Part shown: in pieces, positions 23,464 through 33,310 of the stretch
Layout of the letters: each line of letters begins with the position of its first letter
Numbering within the stretch: the stretch's first letter is position 1
Source of the DNA: Bacteroidales bacterium
GTDB taxonomy: Bacteria; Bacteroidota; Bacteroidia; Bacteroidales; GCA-2748055
DNA length: 38,276 nt
NCBI GenBank assembly: GCA_030589895.1
Contig: JAUUZQ010000029.1
Span: 1-38,276 of the forward strand
Direction: 5' to 3'
Notes under the pieces: generated by a model
What the model saw: only the letters and a program-made list of their open reading frames with translations
Told to the model about the DNA's origin: nothing
Databases searched by the model: none
Made by a program: the position numbers and the translations under genes

Positions 23464-25890
23464 ATGAGGAAGCAAGTTTTTTTAGGACTTGTATGGTTTT
23501 TTATTGCCATGCAGGTATCCGGACAGAATACAGTGACCGGGATAATTGTTGATGAGCAGAATACCCCACTTGAAGGAGCCAGTATTGTTGCAGAAGAGCT
23601 GATGATAGGGAGTATTGCTAATCGTGGCGGAGACTTTAGTCTTAATGATATTCCATTAGGCGCACTTAAACTAAAAGTTTCATTTATTGGTTATGAAACA
23701 TATTCTGTTAGTATTGATATTGAAGCAGATACTGAGCTTGGGAAAATTATTTTAATAAGATCCCCATATCAGGGAGAAGAGGTTACCATTAGTGCTTTAA
23801 AAGCAGGTAAAAAGACGCCTATGGCGTTTACAAATATGAGCAAACAGGAGATTACAAACAGGAATTTTGGAATGGATATTCCATACATTGTAAGCTCAAC
23901 TCCATCTATGATTACCTCTTCCGATGCAGGCCATGGAATTGGTTATACATCAATGAGAATCAGGGGAACAGATGCCAATCGTATCAATGTCACTATTAAT
24001 GGGATTCCTTTAAACGATGCGGAATCCCAAAGTGTATTCTGGGTTGATCTGCCGGAACTAGCCTCATCAACGGATCAGATTCAAATCCAAAGAGGTGTGG
24101 GTACATCTACCAATGGAGCCGCTGCATTTGGCGCAACTGTGAATATGCTCACCAATCTTTTAAACAAGGATCCATATGCCAAATATAACGCTACGCTTGG
24201 GTCCTTTAATACCATGAGAAACTCAATTTCTGCAGGTACCGGACTTATCAATGACAAATTCTCTATGGATGTAAGGATTTCAGACCTGAAGTCAGACGGC
24301 TATATTGATCGCTCATGGACTGATCTTCAATCCTATTACCTTTCTGCAGCATATTATTCTGAGAAATCAAGTGTGAAATTTATCACTTTTGGAGGGTTTG
24401 AGGAACTTTATCAATCGTGGGGTGGGGTTCCCTCTTCAATGTTGAGTACAAACCGAACTTACAATGAAATGGGTTTGTATACCAATGTAAATGGAGATAA
24501 TACTGCCTATGAAAATCAGGTGGATCATTATGATCAGGTGCATTATCAACTTCATTATGCACGGAGAATTAACAGGGCAATTCATTTAAATGCAGCTTTG
24601 CATTATACAAAGGGAAAAGGCTACTATGAGCAGTATGAATCTGGTGAAGATTATTCATTTTATGGTATGAAGGAGGCTGTTATTGGGGGTGATACGCTTA
24701 CCCAAACAGATCTTGTCAGAAGAAAAATGCTTGACAATGATTTTTATGGAGCAATAGCTTCAGTAAATTACGATTTAGAAAATAGTACCCTGATCATTGG
24801 AGCCGGGTGGAATCGTTATTATGGATTACATTTTGGCCAGGTAATCTGGGCACAGTATTTTGGTGACAATTCTATTGGTCATCAATGGTATGAAGGAATT
24901 GGAGATAAAACTGACTGGAATATTTACAGCAAGTACTACTACTATGTTAATGATAAGTTCAATACTTTTGTTGATCTTCAGATCAGAGGTGTGGATCATA
25001 TAATTGAAGGAACAGATGCCAACAACAGGGATGTAACTCAGGATCATTCTTTCCTGTTTTTTAATCCGAAGATAGGAGTGAATTATGATCTTTTAAATGG
25101 GCAGCGTGCCTTTTTTTCCTTTGCCCGGGCCAACAGGGAGCCAAACAGGAATAATTATACTGATGTCGGACCTGCAGGAATAGAACCATTACATGAATGT
25201 ATGCGTGATTTTGAAGCTGGTTATATGTACAAAGGACAGCAGTTGACCGGGGGAGTTACTTTATACTTTATGGATTATAACAATCAGTTGGTCCTCACAG
25301 GTCAGATCAATGAAGTGGGTTATCCGATAATGACCAACGTGAAGGATAGTTATCGTGCGGGAGTTGAATTTGAGGCATCTTACAGAATTACAGAAAACCT
25401 GAGTTGGAATATGAACCTGACACTGAGCAGAAATCAAATTAGTGATTATACGAATTATGTGGATAACTGGAGTTATTGGGACGATCCCATTAATGAAGCA
25501 ATCCAGATTCTGGATACTATCGGTACAAGTGCGCTGGCTTTTTCACCGTCTGTTATTGCAAATAATCTCTTGACTTTCAGTCCAATAAAAAACTCCAGTA
25601 TATCCTTGATTACAAAATATGTAGGGAAACAGTATATTGATAATACATCAAATGAAAACTTCATCCTTGATCCATATTTTGTCAATGATCTTCGCATTTC
25701 ATATACATTTACACCAAACTGGGCGCAAGGCATAACCCTAAGTTTGTTATTAATAAATCTCCTGAATGAGAAATATGAAACCAATGCCTGGTTATACAGG
25801 TATTATTCCGGAGGTGAGGAATATTTTATGGATGGATATTACCCTCAGGCTGGCACTCATTTCATGTTCTCGTTGAATATGAGTTTTTAA
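23464..25890 (+). CDS. TonB-dependent receptor, probably for thiamine or precursors
   Basis: The 808-residue protein has a signal peptide (about 1-20, ending VSGQ), a carboxypeptidase-regulatory-like beta domain (about 22-103, TVTGIIVDEQNTPLEGASIV), a TonB plug (about 115-235, with MRIRGTDANRINVTINGIPLND) and a 22-strand-type barrel ending in aromatic FSLNMSF. It is an outer-membrane active transporter. The TPP riboswitch directly upstream ties it to thiamine supply; thiamine-linked receptors of this kind are known in Bacteroides (OMPthi). No SusD partner, PnuT or thiamine kinase gene adjoins it, unlike the Bacteroides locus. Substrate is inferred from the riboswitch, not from the protein. 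Confidence 0.9.
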   Translation: MRKQVFLGLVWFFIAMQVSGQNTVTGIIVDEQNTPLEGASIVAEELMIGSIANRGGDFSLNDIPLGALKLKVSFIGYETYSVSIDIEADTELGKIILIRSPYQGEEVTISALKAGKKTPMAFTNMSKQEITNRNFGMDIPYIVSSTPSMITSSDAGHGIGYTSMRIRGTDANRINVTINGIPLNDAESQSVFWVDLPELASSTDQIQIQRGVGTSTNGAAAFGATVNMLTNLLNKDPYAKYNATLGSFNTMRNSISAGTGLINDKFSMDVRISDLKSDGYIDRSWTDLQSYYLSAAYYSEKSSVKFITFGGFEELYQSWGGVPSSMLSTNRTYNEMGLYTNVNGDNTAYENQVDHYDQVHYQLHYARRINRAIHLNAALHYTKGKGYYEQYESGEDYSFYGMKEAVIGGDTLTQTDLVRRKMLDNDFYGAIASVNYDLENSTLIIGAGWNRYYGLHFGQVIWAQYFGDNSIGHQWYEGIGDKTDWNIYSKYYYYVNDKFNTFVDLQIRGVDHIIEGTDANNRDVTQDHSFLFFNPKIGVNYDLLNGQRAFFSFARANREPNRNNYTDVGPAGIEPLHECMRDFEAGYMYKGQQLTGGVTLYFMDYNNQLVLTGQINEVGYPIMTNVKDSYRAGVEFEASYRITENLSWNMNLTLSRNQISDYTNYVDNWSYWDDPINEAIQILDTIGTSALAFSPSVIANNLLTFSPIKNSSISLITKYVGKQYIDNTSNENFILDPYFVNDLRISYTFTPNWAQGITLSLLLINLLNEKYETNAWLYRYYSGGEEYFMDGYYPQAGTHFMFSLNMSF

Positions 25891-25945
25891 ATCAAGAAAT
25901 TTTAATTAATTTTCGGATTGGTAACATGGAATAACCTTACTCTTA

Positions 25946-28900
25946 ATGGCTGGCCTGAAAATCAATATTTGTTTTTGGTATTTGGATAGTGATCTTATTG
26001 AGGAGATATTGGCCACCCTTCGGAGTGGCAACTATAATCCTGAGCATAGATCAGCCAGAGATATTAAAGAAGTCAAGAAGAATCTTCAAAATGGTACGAC
26101 TGATCTTATCATTGCAGATTTTGATCTGCCTGATACATTAAGGAATGATATCGAACATGTTCACAGGGGGGTAAATGAAGATGTCCCTCTTATTTATGTA
26201 GTTGGAGAGAAGAATGAGCTCAGGGCAGCTGAGACACTTAAAAAGGGGGTGTGGGATTATATTCTTAAGAGTCAGTTCACGAAGTTAATTTCGACGGTTT
26301 ACTCATCTCAGAAGTATGGAAAGGTTCTTAGGGACAGTAAAATAGTACTTAAAGAGAAACAAATACAGGATGAGTTATCTAAGGTGTTGATTCAGTATAC
26401 TTTAGATTCTGTTTTTATTATTAATGAAGATTGGGACATTCTTTTTGCAAATTCCGGAGCAGCTGCGTTTCTGAATTTGCCAGAGGAATATCCGGATGAA
26501 ACTCTTGATAATATCAAAGCTTCCGTAATTGACTTAAACGGTAAACCTCATCTTGAAATCATTAAATTGGTAAACAGGGAGAGTGAACTCACTACGCAAC
26601 AACACTATATTGGGTACATAATGCCTGATAAGTCAATTTCTTACGGCTTTCTTAAAATACAAAATGTAGATACTGAAGAGAGTAAGGAGCAATTGACAAT
26701 CATTACCTTCCAGGATATGACCGATTTAAGGAAGGTTGAGCAGGAATTATTTGAATCAGAATCGAAATATCATTCAATTTTTAATGCTGTTCAGGATGGT
26801 ATGTTATTGATTGATCCAGATACATTTGAAATTGTAGAGAATAATCCCCGGGTTGAAGAGATGTTTGGATTTGATAAAAAGAAATCAAAACAACAGAACC
26901 TGAAGAATCTCACAGTCAGAGGATTTGGATATGACCGTGATTCACTTTCTAAGGCAGTAAATATCCTATCGGGAAAAGATCCTGTAAGTTATATATATTT
27001 GAGTAAAAGACTCAATGGAAAAGAATTTTGGACAGAAAATACTCTTACCAGATTTTCGGTAGGAGAGAAGAACCTGATTGTACTTGTAATACGTGATATT
27101 CATGAACAGAAATTATTAGAGTATAATCTGAAAGAGTCCAGAGAGCATTTTCAAAATTTGGCAGAGAATTCGCCTGATGTAATAATGCGTTTTGATAAGG
27201 ATTTAAAGCATCTGTATGTTAATCAGACAATTGAAGATCAGACAGGGCTTAAAGTCGAACAATTTATCAATAAGACGCACGCTGAGGTTGGTATTTTCCC
27301 TCATGATAAGGTTGAATTCTGGGAGAAGGCCCTGGACCAGGTTTTTGAAACCGGAGAGGCGAATACTGTAGAATTTGTTCTTGAAGGTAATGACACAATG
27401 CTCTCTATTGAATGGAGAATTTATCCCGAGAGAAATGAAAATGGTGAAATAGATACTGTTTTAACCATTGCACGCGATGTAACTGCCAAACAAAATGCTG
27501 CAGCTACTATTAAAAATAGTGAACATAGACTACAATTAGCGCTTCAGGCAACAAGCCTGGGATTATGGGATTGGAATCTGACCTCAAATGAAGTTTATTA
27601 TTCGCCTGTTTGGTTCACAATGTTGGGTTATGAATCCGATGAACTTCCTCAGGAATTGGAAACATGGCAAAAACTTCTGCATGACGATGACCGTGATGAA
27701 ACCGTGGAGCTTGTAAATAGAAGTATTAAGGATCGGGATGAAACTTTTGAAACAGAGTTTCGATTGCTATCCAAGGATGGAAGTTATAAGTGGATTCATG
27801 CAAAGGGTAAAGCTGTGCAATTTGATAAAGAGGGAAATACAACTCGTCTAACCGGAACGCATGAAGATTACTCTGAAAGAAAGAGGAATGAAAATATTCA
27901 AAAGACACTTTTCAATATCTCCAACGCAGTAAATACTACAAATAATCTACAGGAATTATATGAGAAGATCAGGGAATATCTGGGATTGGTTGTTGATACA
28001 ACAAACTGTTTTCTTGCAATTTACCATAAAGATACAAATACGCTGACGCTTCCATTTTTAAGAGATGAAAAAGATTCTTTTGAAGAATTTCCGGCAGGTA
28101 AGAGCTTAACAGGGTATGTTATTAGTACAGGAAAAGCTCAGCTGATTGACAGGAAAAGAGAGGCAGAACTAACTAAGAAGGGTCTTATTGAGCCAGTTGG
28201 CGCTCCAAGTGTGAGTTGGTTGGGGGTTCCATTAAAGCTTGAAAATAAAACAATTGGTGTTTTTGCAATTCAGTCATATAATGAAGATGTCTTCTATACT
28301 ATTGAAGATGTTGTTTTACTTGAATTTGTTAGTGACCAGATTGCAATTGCGATTGAGAGGAAGCGAGACCAGGACAGCATACGGGAGAACCAGGAGAAGC
28401 AGCGCAGAATCTTTGAGTCTTCACCCGATCCAATTATTGTTTTAGACCAAAATGCAATAGTCATTGACTATAATTCAGCATTGCTGGAGGAACTTCATAT
28501 TAAGGATCAGCCCATTGTTGGGCAGAACGTATTTCATTTCATAAGTCGGGAGTATTGGAGAAAAGGCTTAAATAGCTTTAAAAAAACCTGGGAAGAGGGA
28601 TATATTAAAAATCTGGAATTTCAGGTAATAAGGGCTGATGGTTCAAAATTTGACGCAGAAGTGGCTACCGGTGCAATGTATAATAAGGACGATGTACCGG
28701 AATCTATGGTAGTCGTGATTAAGAATATTAGCGAGCGCAAGGTGGCTGAGCGTAATCTCATGGAAGCAAAAGAAAAAGCAGAGGAATCAGACAGGCTTAA
28801 AACAGCATTTCTTTCAAACATGTCGCATGAGATAAGAACTCCAATGAATGCTATTGTTGGTTTTTCAGATTTGCTAAATGATGCTACTGTTTCTGAAGAT

Positions 28901-29905
28901 GATCGAAGAGAGTTTATATCACAGATTAATCTTGGTGCTGACAATCTAATGCACCTGATTGATGATATTATAGATATTTCAAAAATAGAGGCCGGGCAGA
29001 TAAATATAAATAAGAGAGAATGCATTGTAAATAAGCTGGTGAAGGATCAGATAGTGATGTTTCGACAAAATCTCGACAGACTTGATAAATCTCAAATAGA
29101 CGTGAGGCTGAATTGGCTATGGCCTTCTGAATCATTAGTAATAAAAACAGATCCCTTCAGACTGAAGCAGGTAATTACCAATCTGCTTAGCAATGCTATC
29201 AAGTTTACGGAAAACGGTTTTGTAGAGTTGGGTGTTGCAAAGAGAAAAGACAAGGTGTTCTTCTATGTAAAGGATTCTGGCATTGGGATAAGAGAAGAGA
29301 AGCAATCAATTATTTTTGATCGGTTCCGACAGGCTTATGACTCAAAAATAAAGCTTTATGGAGGAACTGGTTTAGGGCTTGCTATTTCCAGAAATATAAT
29401 ACTTCTTTTAGGAGGAGAAATTGGCGTAATCTCAGAGTCGGGGAGAGGATCTGAATTTTGGTTTACTATACCAGCTGATGAGTTGGCAATAAAAGAGCAG
29501 GAAATTTCACCAGATTCTACTGTGTACTCAAAGGATTGGAAGGGTAAGAAAATTCTTGTTGCAGAGGATGATCTCTCAAATTACCTCTTAATTTCTGAAT
29601 CATTGAAATCGACGAATGTTGAGATTTTGTGGGCAAAAGATGGAGAGGAAGCATTAAACATATTTAAGAAACAGGCAGATATCTTACATTTGGTACTGAT
29701 GGATATACATATGCCCTTGCTTAATGGATATGATTGCACAAGAGCGATGAAAAAGATAAAGCCAGATCTGCCGATAATAGCACAAACCGCTTATGCCATG
29801 TCTGGAGAAAGAGAACTAAGCCTGTCTGCCGGGTGTGATGATTATATCAGCAAACCTCTGCAGATTAAAGCCCTGGTCAGGATGGTAGAATCATATATAA
29901 AGTAA
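25946..29905 (+). CDS. Soluble multi-PAS hybrid histidine kinase
   Basis: The 1319-residue protein has no membrane segment. Domains in order: a receiver-like domain (5-120, candidate acceptor D58 or D60), PAS regions at about 145-260, 270-390, 398-515 and 525-645 (the last a PAS_3 type with WDWNLTSNEVYYSP), a GAF domain (650-805), another PAS (815-935), HisKA (H961 in LSNMSHEIRTPMN), HATPase (N1083, DSGIG 1110-1114, GGTGLGLAIS) and a C-terminal receiver (D1253 in LVLMDIHMP; K near 1300). The N-terminal receiver has VVGE where a Thr/Ser is expected, so it may not switch normally. It starts 55 bases after the receptor gene on the same strand with no hairpin between, so read-through is possible. 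No DNA-binding output is present, so a separate partner is needed. Confidence 0.9.
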   Translation: MAGLKINICFWYLDSDLIEEILATLRSGNYNPEHRSARDIKEVKKNLQNGTTDLIIADFDLPDTLRNDIEHVHRGVNEDVPLIYVVGEKNELRAAETLKKGVWDYILKSQFTKLISTVYSSQKYGKVLRDSKIVLKEKQIQDELSKVLIQYTLDSVFIINEDWDILFANSGAAAFLNLPEEYPDETLDNIKASVIDLNGKPHLEIIKLVNRESELTTQQHYIGYIMPDKSISYGFLKIQNVDTEESKEQLTIITFQDMTDLRKVEQELFESESKYHSIFNAVQDGMLLIDPDTFEIVENNPRVEEMFGFDKKKSKQQNLKNLTVRGFGYDRDSLSKAVNILSGKDPVSYIYLSKRLNGKEFWTENTLTRFSVGEKNLIVLVIRDIHEQKLLEYNLKESREHFQNLAENSPDVIMRFDKDLKHLYVNQTIEDQTGLKVEQFINKTHAEVGIFPHDKVEFWEKALDQVFETGEANTVEFVLEGNDTMLSIEWRIYPERNENGEIDTVLTIARDVTAKQNAAATIKNSEHRLQLALQATSLGLWDWNLTSNEVYYSPVWFTMLGYESDELPQELETWQKLLHDDDRDETVELVNRSIKDRDETFETEFRLLSKDGSYKWIHAKGKAVQFDKEGNTTRLTGTHEDYSERKRNENIQKTLFNISNAVNTTNNLQELYEKIREYLGLVVDTTNCFLAIYHKDTNTLTLPFLRDEKDSFEEFPAGKSLTGYVISTGKAQLIDRKREAELTKKGLIEPVGAPSVSWLGVPLKLENKTIGVFAIQSYNEDVFYTIEDVVLLEFVSDQIAIAIERKRDQDSIRENQEKQRRIFESSPDPIIVLDQNAIVIDYNSALLEELHIKDQPIVGQNVFHFISREYWRKGLNSFKKTWEEGYIKNLEFQVIRADGSKFDAEVATGAMYNKDDVPESMVVVIKNISERKVAERNLMEAKEKAEESDRLKTAFLSNMSHEIRTPMNAIVGFSDLLNDATVSEDDRREFISQINLGADNLMHLIDDIIDISKIEAGQININKRECIVNKLVKDQIVMFRQNLDRLDKSQIDVRLNWLWPSESLVIKTDPFRLKQVITNLLSNAIKFTENGFVELGVAKRKDKVFFYVKDSGIGIREEKQSIIFDRFRQAYDSKIKLYGGTGLGLAISRNIILLLGGEIGVISESGRGSEFWFTIPADELAIKEQEISPDSTVYSKDWKGKKILVAEDDLSNYLLISESLKSTNVEILWAKDGEEALNIFKKQADILHLVLMDIHMPLLNGYDCTRAMKKIKPDLPIIAQTAYAMSGERELSLSAGCDDYISKPLQIKALVRMVESYIK

Positions 29906-29989
29906 CCATGGGAAGTAAGCTAGGAAGTATAGTATTATAATGGATAAGGCTCCTGTAGTATTCCTGATACCAGGGGGATCAAATCGACA

Positions 29990-30184
29990 CTAATCTTTTT
30001 CCAGAATCTTATTCACCTCAGATTCAGTAAGATGAAGCTTATTTTTACAGATTTTTAATAAGTCTGTCACCCTTTTTACATTCACTGTAAGTTCATCTAC
30101 ATCCAGCTCTCCGTCTTCAATCTTTTCAAGAATCTTTTCAATTTCTTCAATGGCTGCTTTATATGTAATTTCCTGTTTTGCCAT
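29990..30184 (-). CDS. xseB: Exodeoxyribonuclease VII small subunit
   Basis: The 64-residue protein matches XseB: TYKAAIEEIEKILEKIEDGELDVDELTVNVKRVTDLLKICKNKL forms the family's helical hairpin and is the usual length. The ATG at 30184 (MAKQEITY) fits homologues; another ATG two codons upstream (30190) is equally possible. It lies 23 bases after xseA on the same strand, and the two products form the ssDNA exonuclease VII complex in the cytoplasm. Confidence 0.92.
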   Translation of the reverse strand: MAKQEITYKAAIEEIEKILEKIEDGELDVDELTVNVKRVTDLLKICKNKLHLTESEVNKILEKD

Positions 30185-30207
30185 AATCATATAATTAAAT
30201 TTCTATC

Positions 30208-31593
30208 CTATTTTTTATTACTGGTTTTTTCAACTACACTCTCAATCTCTCCATCAGAAATAAGGCTTGTAAGTTTATCTCCTTTTGAAATATTTTTAAC
30301 CGAGCTTATCGCTTTTCCGTTTGCATAGCTTATTGAGTAGCCTCTTGCAAGAACACGCTCCGGACGAATAAGGTCAAGGTGTTTTTCTTTGTTCTTCAGA
30401 TTTTCTTTTTCAGCATCAAGAATCTTTTTCAGGGAGATTTTCTGCTTATCTCCCAGCTGCTCCAGTTCTCTTCTGAAATGGGTGAGTATTGTTTTCCATT
30501 GGAATTGAATCTGCTTGGTGCTGTTTCTTAAAAAGTCATTATTGACTATAATATTGTTTTTTACTGAAGCCACTAACCTTGATTTGTACTCCTTGATAAC
30601 AAACCCTTCTTCAGTAAGATACTGTTGAATGTAATGGTGAAGATCTTTAACGTTTTGATTGAGTTTTAAATTTTCCTCCAACAAAATTGATTCAACTTTT
30701 TGTTGGAATCTATCTTGAAGATCTAAAATATATGCATGGAATTCTAACAATATGTCAATCAGGAATTCAGCTACTGCTGTTGGTGTTTTTAAGCTTCTGT
30801 GGGCAACCATATCAGCAATTGTTTCATCCCGGTCGTGTCCGATTCCTGTTAGTACAGGCAAAGGAAACTGTGCAATATTCATGGCCAGATCGTAGCCATT
30901 AAAGCAATCAAGGTCTGCCTGTGAACCACCCCCTCTGATTATAACCACGGCATCGAATGAAGTTTTATGCTTGTAAATATTTTCGAGTGCCTGAATAATG
31001 GATTGTTCTGCTGTATCACCTTGTAAAATAGCAGGGAAAAGTGTGCTCTTAATTAAAAAATTGTATTGATTATTGTTGAGGGATTCTAAAAAGTCACCAT
31101 AGCCGGCAGCAGTTTCAGATGAGATAACGGCTATTGTTTGCGGAACTGAAGGGAAGGCTAACTCCCTGTTCATTTCCATTGCTCCTGATGCCTTGAGTTT
31201 TTTAATAATCTCTCTCCTTCTCATCGCCATGTCTCCCATTGTGAAAGAAGGATCGATATCAGAAATATTCAGACTTAGTCCATAGACTTCATGGAATTTT
31301 ACTTCAGCTTTAACCAGAATCTTAATACCATCCTTAAGAGTGGTGCCGGTTGTAGTCTCAAAAAATGGTTTTAGCATAGAGAACTTGTAAGCCCAAATCG
31401 TAGCTCTGCTCTTTGCTACAATTGAATCGTCGTCTTCCGATTTCTCTATAAGCTCCATGTAGCAGTGGCCGGTTCTATTGACCTGCATCCCAAGAATTTC
31501 AGCTCTGATCCATATTGGCAAGGGGAACTTTGTTTGAGTAGCTTCCCTGATCAATGTGTTTAGAGCGAATAATGTAATGCTGGATTCCGACAT
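30208..31593 (-). CDS. xseA: Exodeoxyribonuclease VII large subunit
   Basis: The 461-residue protein has an N-terminal OB-fold (about 20-115, with VNRTGHCYMELIEK), then the catalytic exonuclease VII domain with the strongly conserved VVIIRGGGSQADLDCFNGYD and PVLTGIGHDRDETIADMVAH, then a long coiled-coil stalk that binds XseB. It degrades single-stranded DNA to short oligonucleotides. Its ATG overlaps the stop of the upstream subtilase gene by one base (TAATG), so translation is probably coupled to that gene. Confidence 0.95.
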   Translation of the reverse strand: MSESSITLFALNTLIREATQTKFPLPIWIRAEILGMQVNRTGHCYMELIEKSEDDDSIVAKSRATIWAYKFSMLKPFFETTTGTTLKDGIKILVKAEVKFHEVYGLSLNISDIDPSFTMGDMAMRRREIIKKLKASGAMEMNRELAFPSVPQTIAVISSETAAGYGDFLESLNNNQYNFLIKSTLFPAILQGDTAEQSIIQALENIYKHKTSFDAVVIIRGGGSQADLDCFNGYDLAMNIAQFPLPVLTGIGHDRDETIADMVAHRSLKTPTAVAEFLIDILLEFHAYILDLQDRFQQKVESILLEENLKLNQNVKDLHHYIQQYLTEEGFVIKEYKSRLVASVKNNIIVNNDFLRNSTKQIQFQWKTILTHFRRELEQLGDKQKISLKKILDAEKENLKNKEKHLDLIRPERVLARGYSISYANGKAISSVKNISKGDKLTSLISDGEIESVVEKTSNKK

Positions 31594-33218
31594 TAATATT
31601 TGATAATGCGACTTCGGTATGAGTAATCACGGTTTTTAACTTCAATAATGAACATTCCTGAGGAAATTGTACCTGTTGAAATTCTGGCGGGAACAGTTTC
31701 CAGAGATGAGTATATAATTCTTCCCTGAATATCATATATCGCAATTTGAAATTCTCCGCTCAGATTCAAAGGCAATTCAATGTTAAAATAGTCTTTGAAT
31801 GGATTCGGATAAGCCTTTAATTGTTCAGAAATAATTGAGTTTGGGGCATTTGTAATAGCATGGAAAGTAGCTCCGAAATCGGGCACCCCGTAACCATAGA
31901 TGCTATCTGGTGTTTTCTTTCTGTCACCTGATTCTATAATGGATTGCATAAGATCTGTTGCTGTCATAGAAGGATATGCCTGCCAGAGTGATGCTACTGC
32001 ACCAGCAATTAAAGGGGAGGAAAAAGATGTTCCGTTACCCAAAGCGGGACTTCCATTGCTTGATTGAAGAGCAGCCTGAACACCCATTGCAACAATTTCA
32101 GGCTTAATACGACGGTCGTATGTTGGGCCTCGTGAACTAAAATTTGCTATGTTTCCTAATTTGTCAATTGCACCAACAGTTAAAATATTTCTGGCATCTC
32201 CGGGTGTCCCAATGTAATACCAGGGATCATTACCTGAATTCCCTGCACTGGTTACACACACAATTCCTTTTTCAGCTGTCATCGCCGATGCCATAGAGAT
32301 AAAGGCAGTAGTTCCATCCATATCCTTATAGGAATAATTTGTTGCTTCGTTATCGAATTCAGTATATCCCAGCGAGGTATTAATTATATCTGTGCCCAGA
32401 CTATCTGCCCATTCAGCAGCCTCAATCCAGGCAAATTCTTCAATTTTAGTCTCTGATGCTCCATCTTCAGTGTTTGCAAGAATCAAAGTTGCATCCGGAG
32501 CTGTTCCCATGAGGCTATCCGGCCATTCTGCAACAATTAGAGAGGATACATTTGTTCCGTGAGTATGACTTTTGTAGACATCTGCGGTGCCGTCTATAAA
32601 GTCTTTTGTGGCAAGTACTCGTCCATCGTTGTACAATTCTTCAAATGAAGGCAGTTCGGGCATGCTTGAAAAACCCACATCCATCACCGAAATATGTACA
32701 CCATTTCCAGTATACCCTTTCTGATGAAGATAGTTAACCCTGATCTGATCAATCTGCTGCTGTGAATATCCATACGCGTAAGATGGTGGAATTTTGTATG
32801 CTGGTTCAAAACGATCCTGACTCGGCAAGTCTGGAAAATATGCATTTTCAAAGTCAGCTTGCCATCGTGTGCTGTCAATGAATGAGAACTGATACAGGGA
32901 ATCGATAAGCAGGGAGTCCTGACTAAGAACCAATGCGCCATTTAGCCATTTTGAAACATGTTTAATTTCTAAACCGAGCGTTTCTAAACTATCTAAATAA
33001 GCCTGAGAAACAGGAAGATCAGTTTCATTAACCGGGAGAGATTGCCATGCCCTTCTGTCAATAGATCTTTGAGATAAAAATGCACCAGGCTGATCTATAG
33101 AATAAGAATTTTCCTGTTTGTCAGTGAAATAAAACCAATATGCATTGTCTGCCACCTTTTGAGAGAAAAGGCTCAGGGAAAGAGATAAAAATATGATTGA
33201 AACGAATATATGCCTCAT
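31593..33218 (-). CDS. Subtilisin-like serine protease with T9SS C-terminal signal
   Basis: The 541-residue protein has a signal peptide (about 1-20, LSLSLFSQ), an N-terminal propeptide-like part, and an S8 peptidase domain: D180 in ISVMDVG, H220 in KSHTHGTNVS, the oxyanion N327 in TSAGNSG and nucleophile S398 in GNGTSFSSP. The last 80 residues (AYPNPFKDYFNIELP to the terminal SRIIKY) are a type A sorting domain for the type IX secretion system. It is therefore a secreted or surface-attached protease. All triad residues are present. The gene leads a tight unit with xseA and xseB, which is functionally unexpected. Confidence 0.92.
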   Translation of the reverse strand: MRHIFVSIIFLSLSLSLFSQKVADNAYWFYFTDKQENSYSIDQPGAFLSQRSIDRRAWQSLPVNETDLPVSQAYLDSLETLGLEIKHVSKWLNGALVLSQDSLLIDSLYQFSFIDSTRWQADFENAYFPDLPSQDRFEPAYKIPPSYAYGYSQQQIDQIRVNYLHQKGYTGNGVHISVMDVGFSSMPELPSFEELYNDGRVLATKDFIDGTADVYKSHTHGTNVSSLIVAEWPDSLMGTAPDATLILANTEDGASETKIEEFAWIEAAEWADSLGTDIINTSLGYTEFDNEATNYSYKDMDGTTAFISMASAMTAEKGIVCVTSAGNSGNDPWYYIGTPGDARNILTVGAIDKLGNIANFSSRGPTYDRRIKPEIVAMGVQAALQSSNGSPALGNGTSFSSPLIAGAVASLWQAYPSMTATDLMQSIIESGDRKKTPDSIYGYGVPDFGATFHAITNAPNSIISEQLKAYPNPFKDYFNIELPLNLSGEFQIAIYDIQGRIIYSSLETVPARISTGTISSGMFIIEVKNRDYSYRSRIIKY

Positions 33219-33250
33219 AATGCAATAAAGATAATGATTATACTTAATAC

Positions 33251-33278
33251 TCCCCCTTCTCCCTCCTGATAGCTATCG
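33251..33278. repeat. Inverted copy of the ATAGCTAT-purine repeat
   Basis: Read on the minus strand this gives CGATAGCTATCAGGAGGGAG followed by AAGGGGGA, closely matching the second unit at 18694. It fills the 92-base gap between the subtilase and the YwqK-like gene. Confidence 0.75.
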
Positions 33279-33310
33279 GGACCCATTCACCCATCCATCC
33301 TCACTATTTC

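Noticed and set aside
23464-25890. SusC-type polysaccharide receptor
   Set aside because: No SusD-like gene or glycan enzymes adjoin it, and the TPP riboswitch points to thiamine.
33251-33278. Attachment site of a mobile element bounded by the two ATAGCTAT repeats
   Set aside because: The copies are inverted relative to each other, and the 14.6 kb between them hold ordinary chromosomal genes such as cca and xseA with no integrase.
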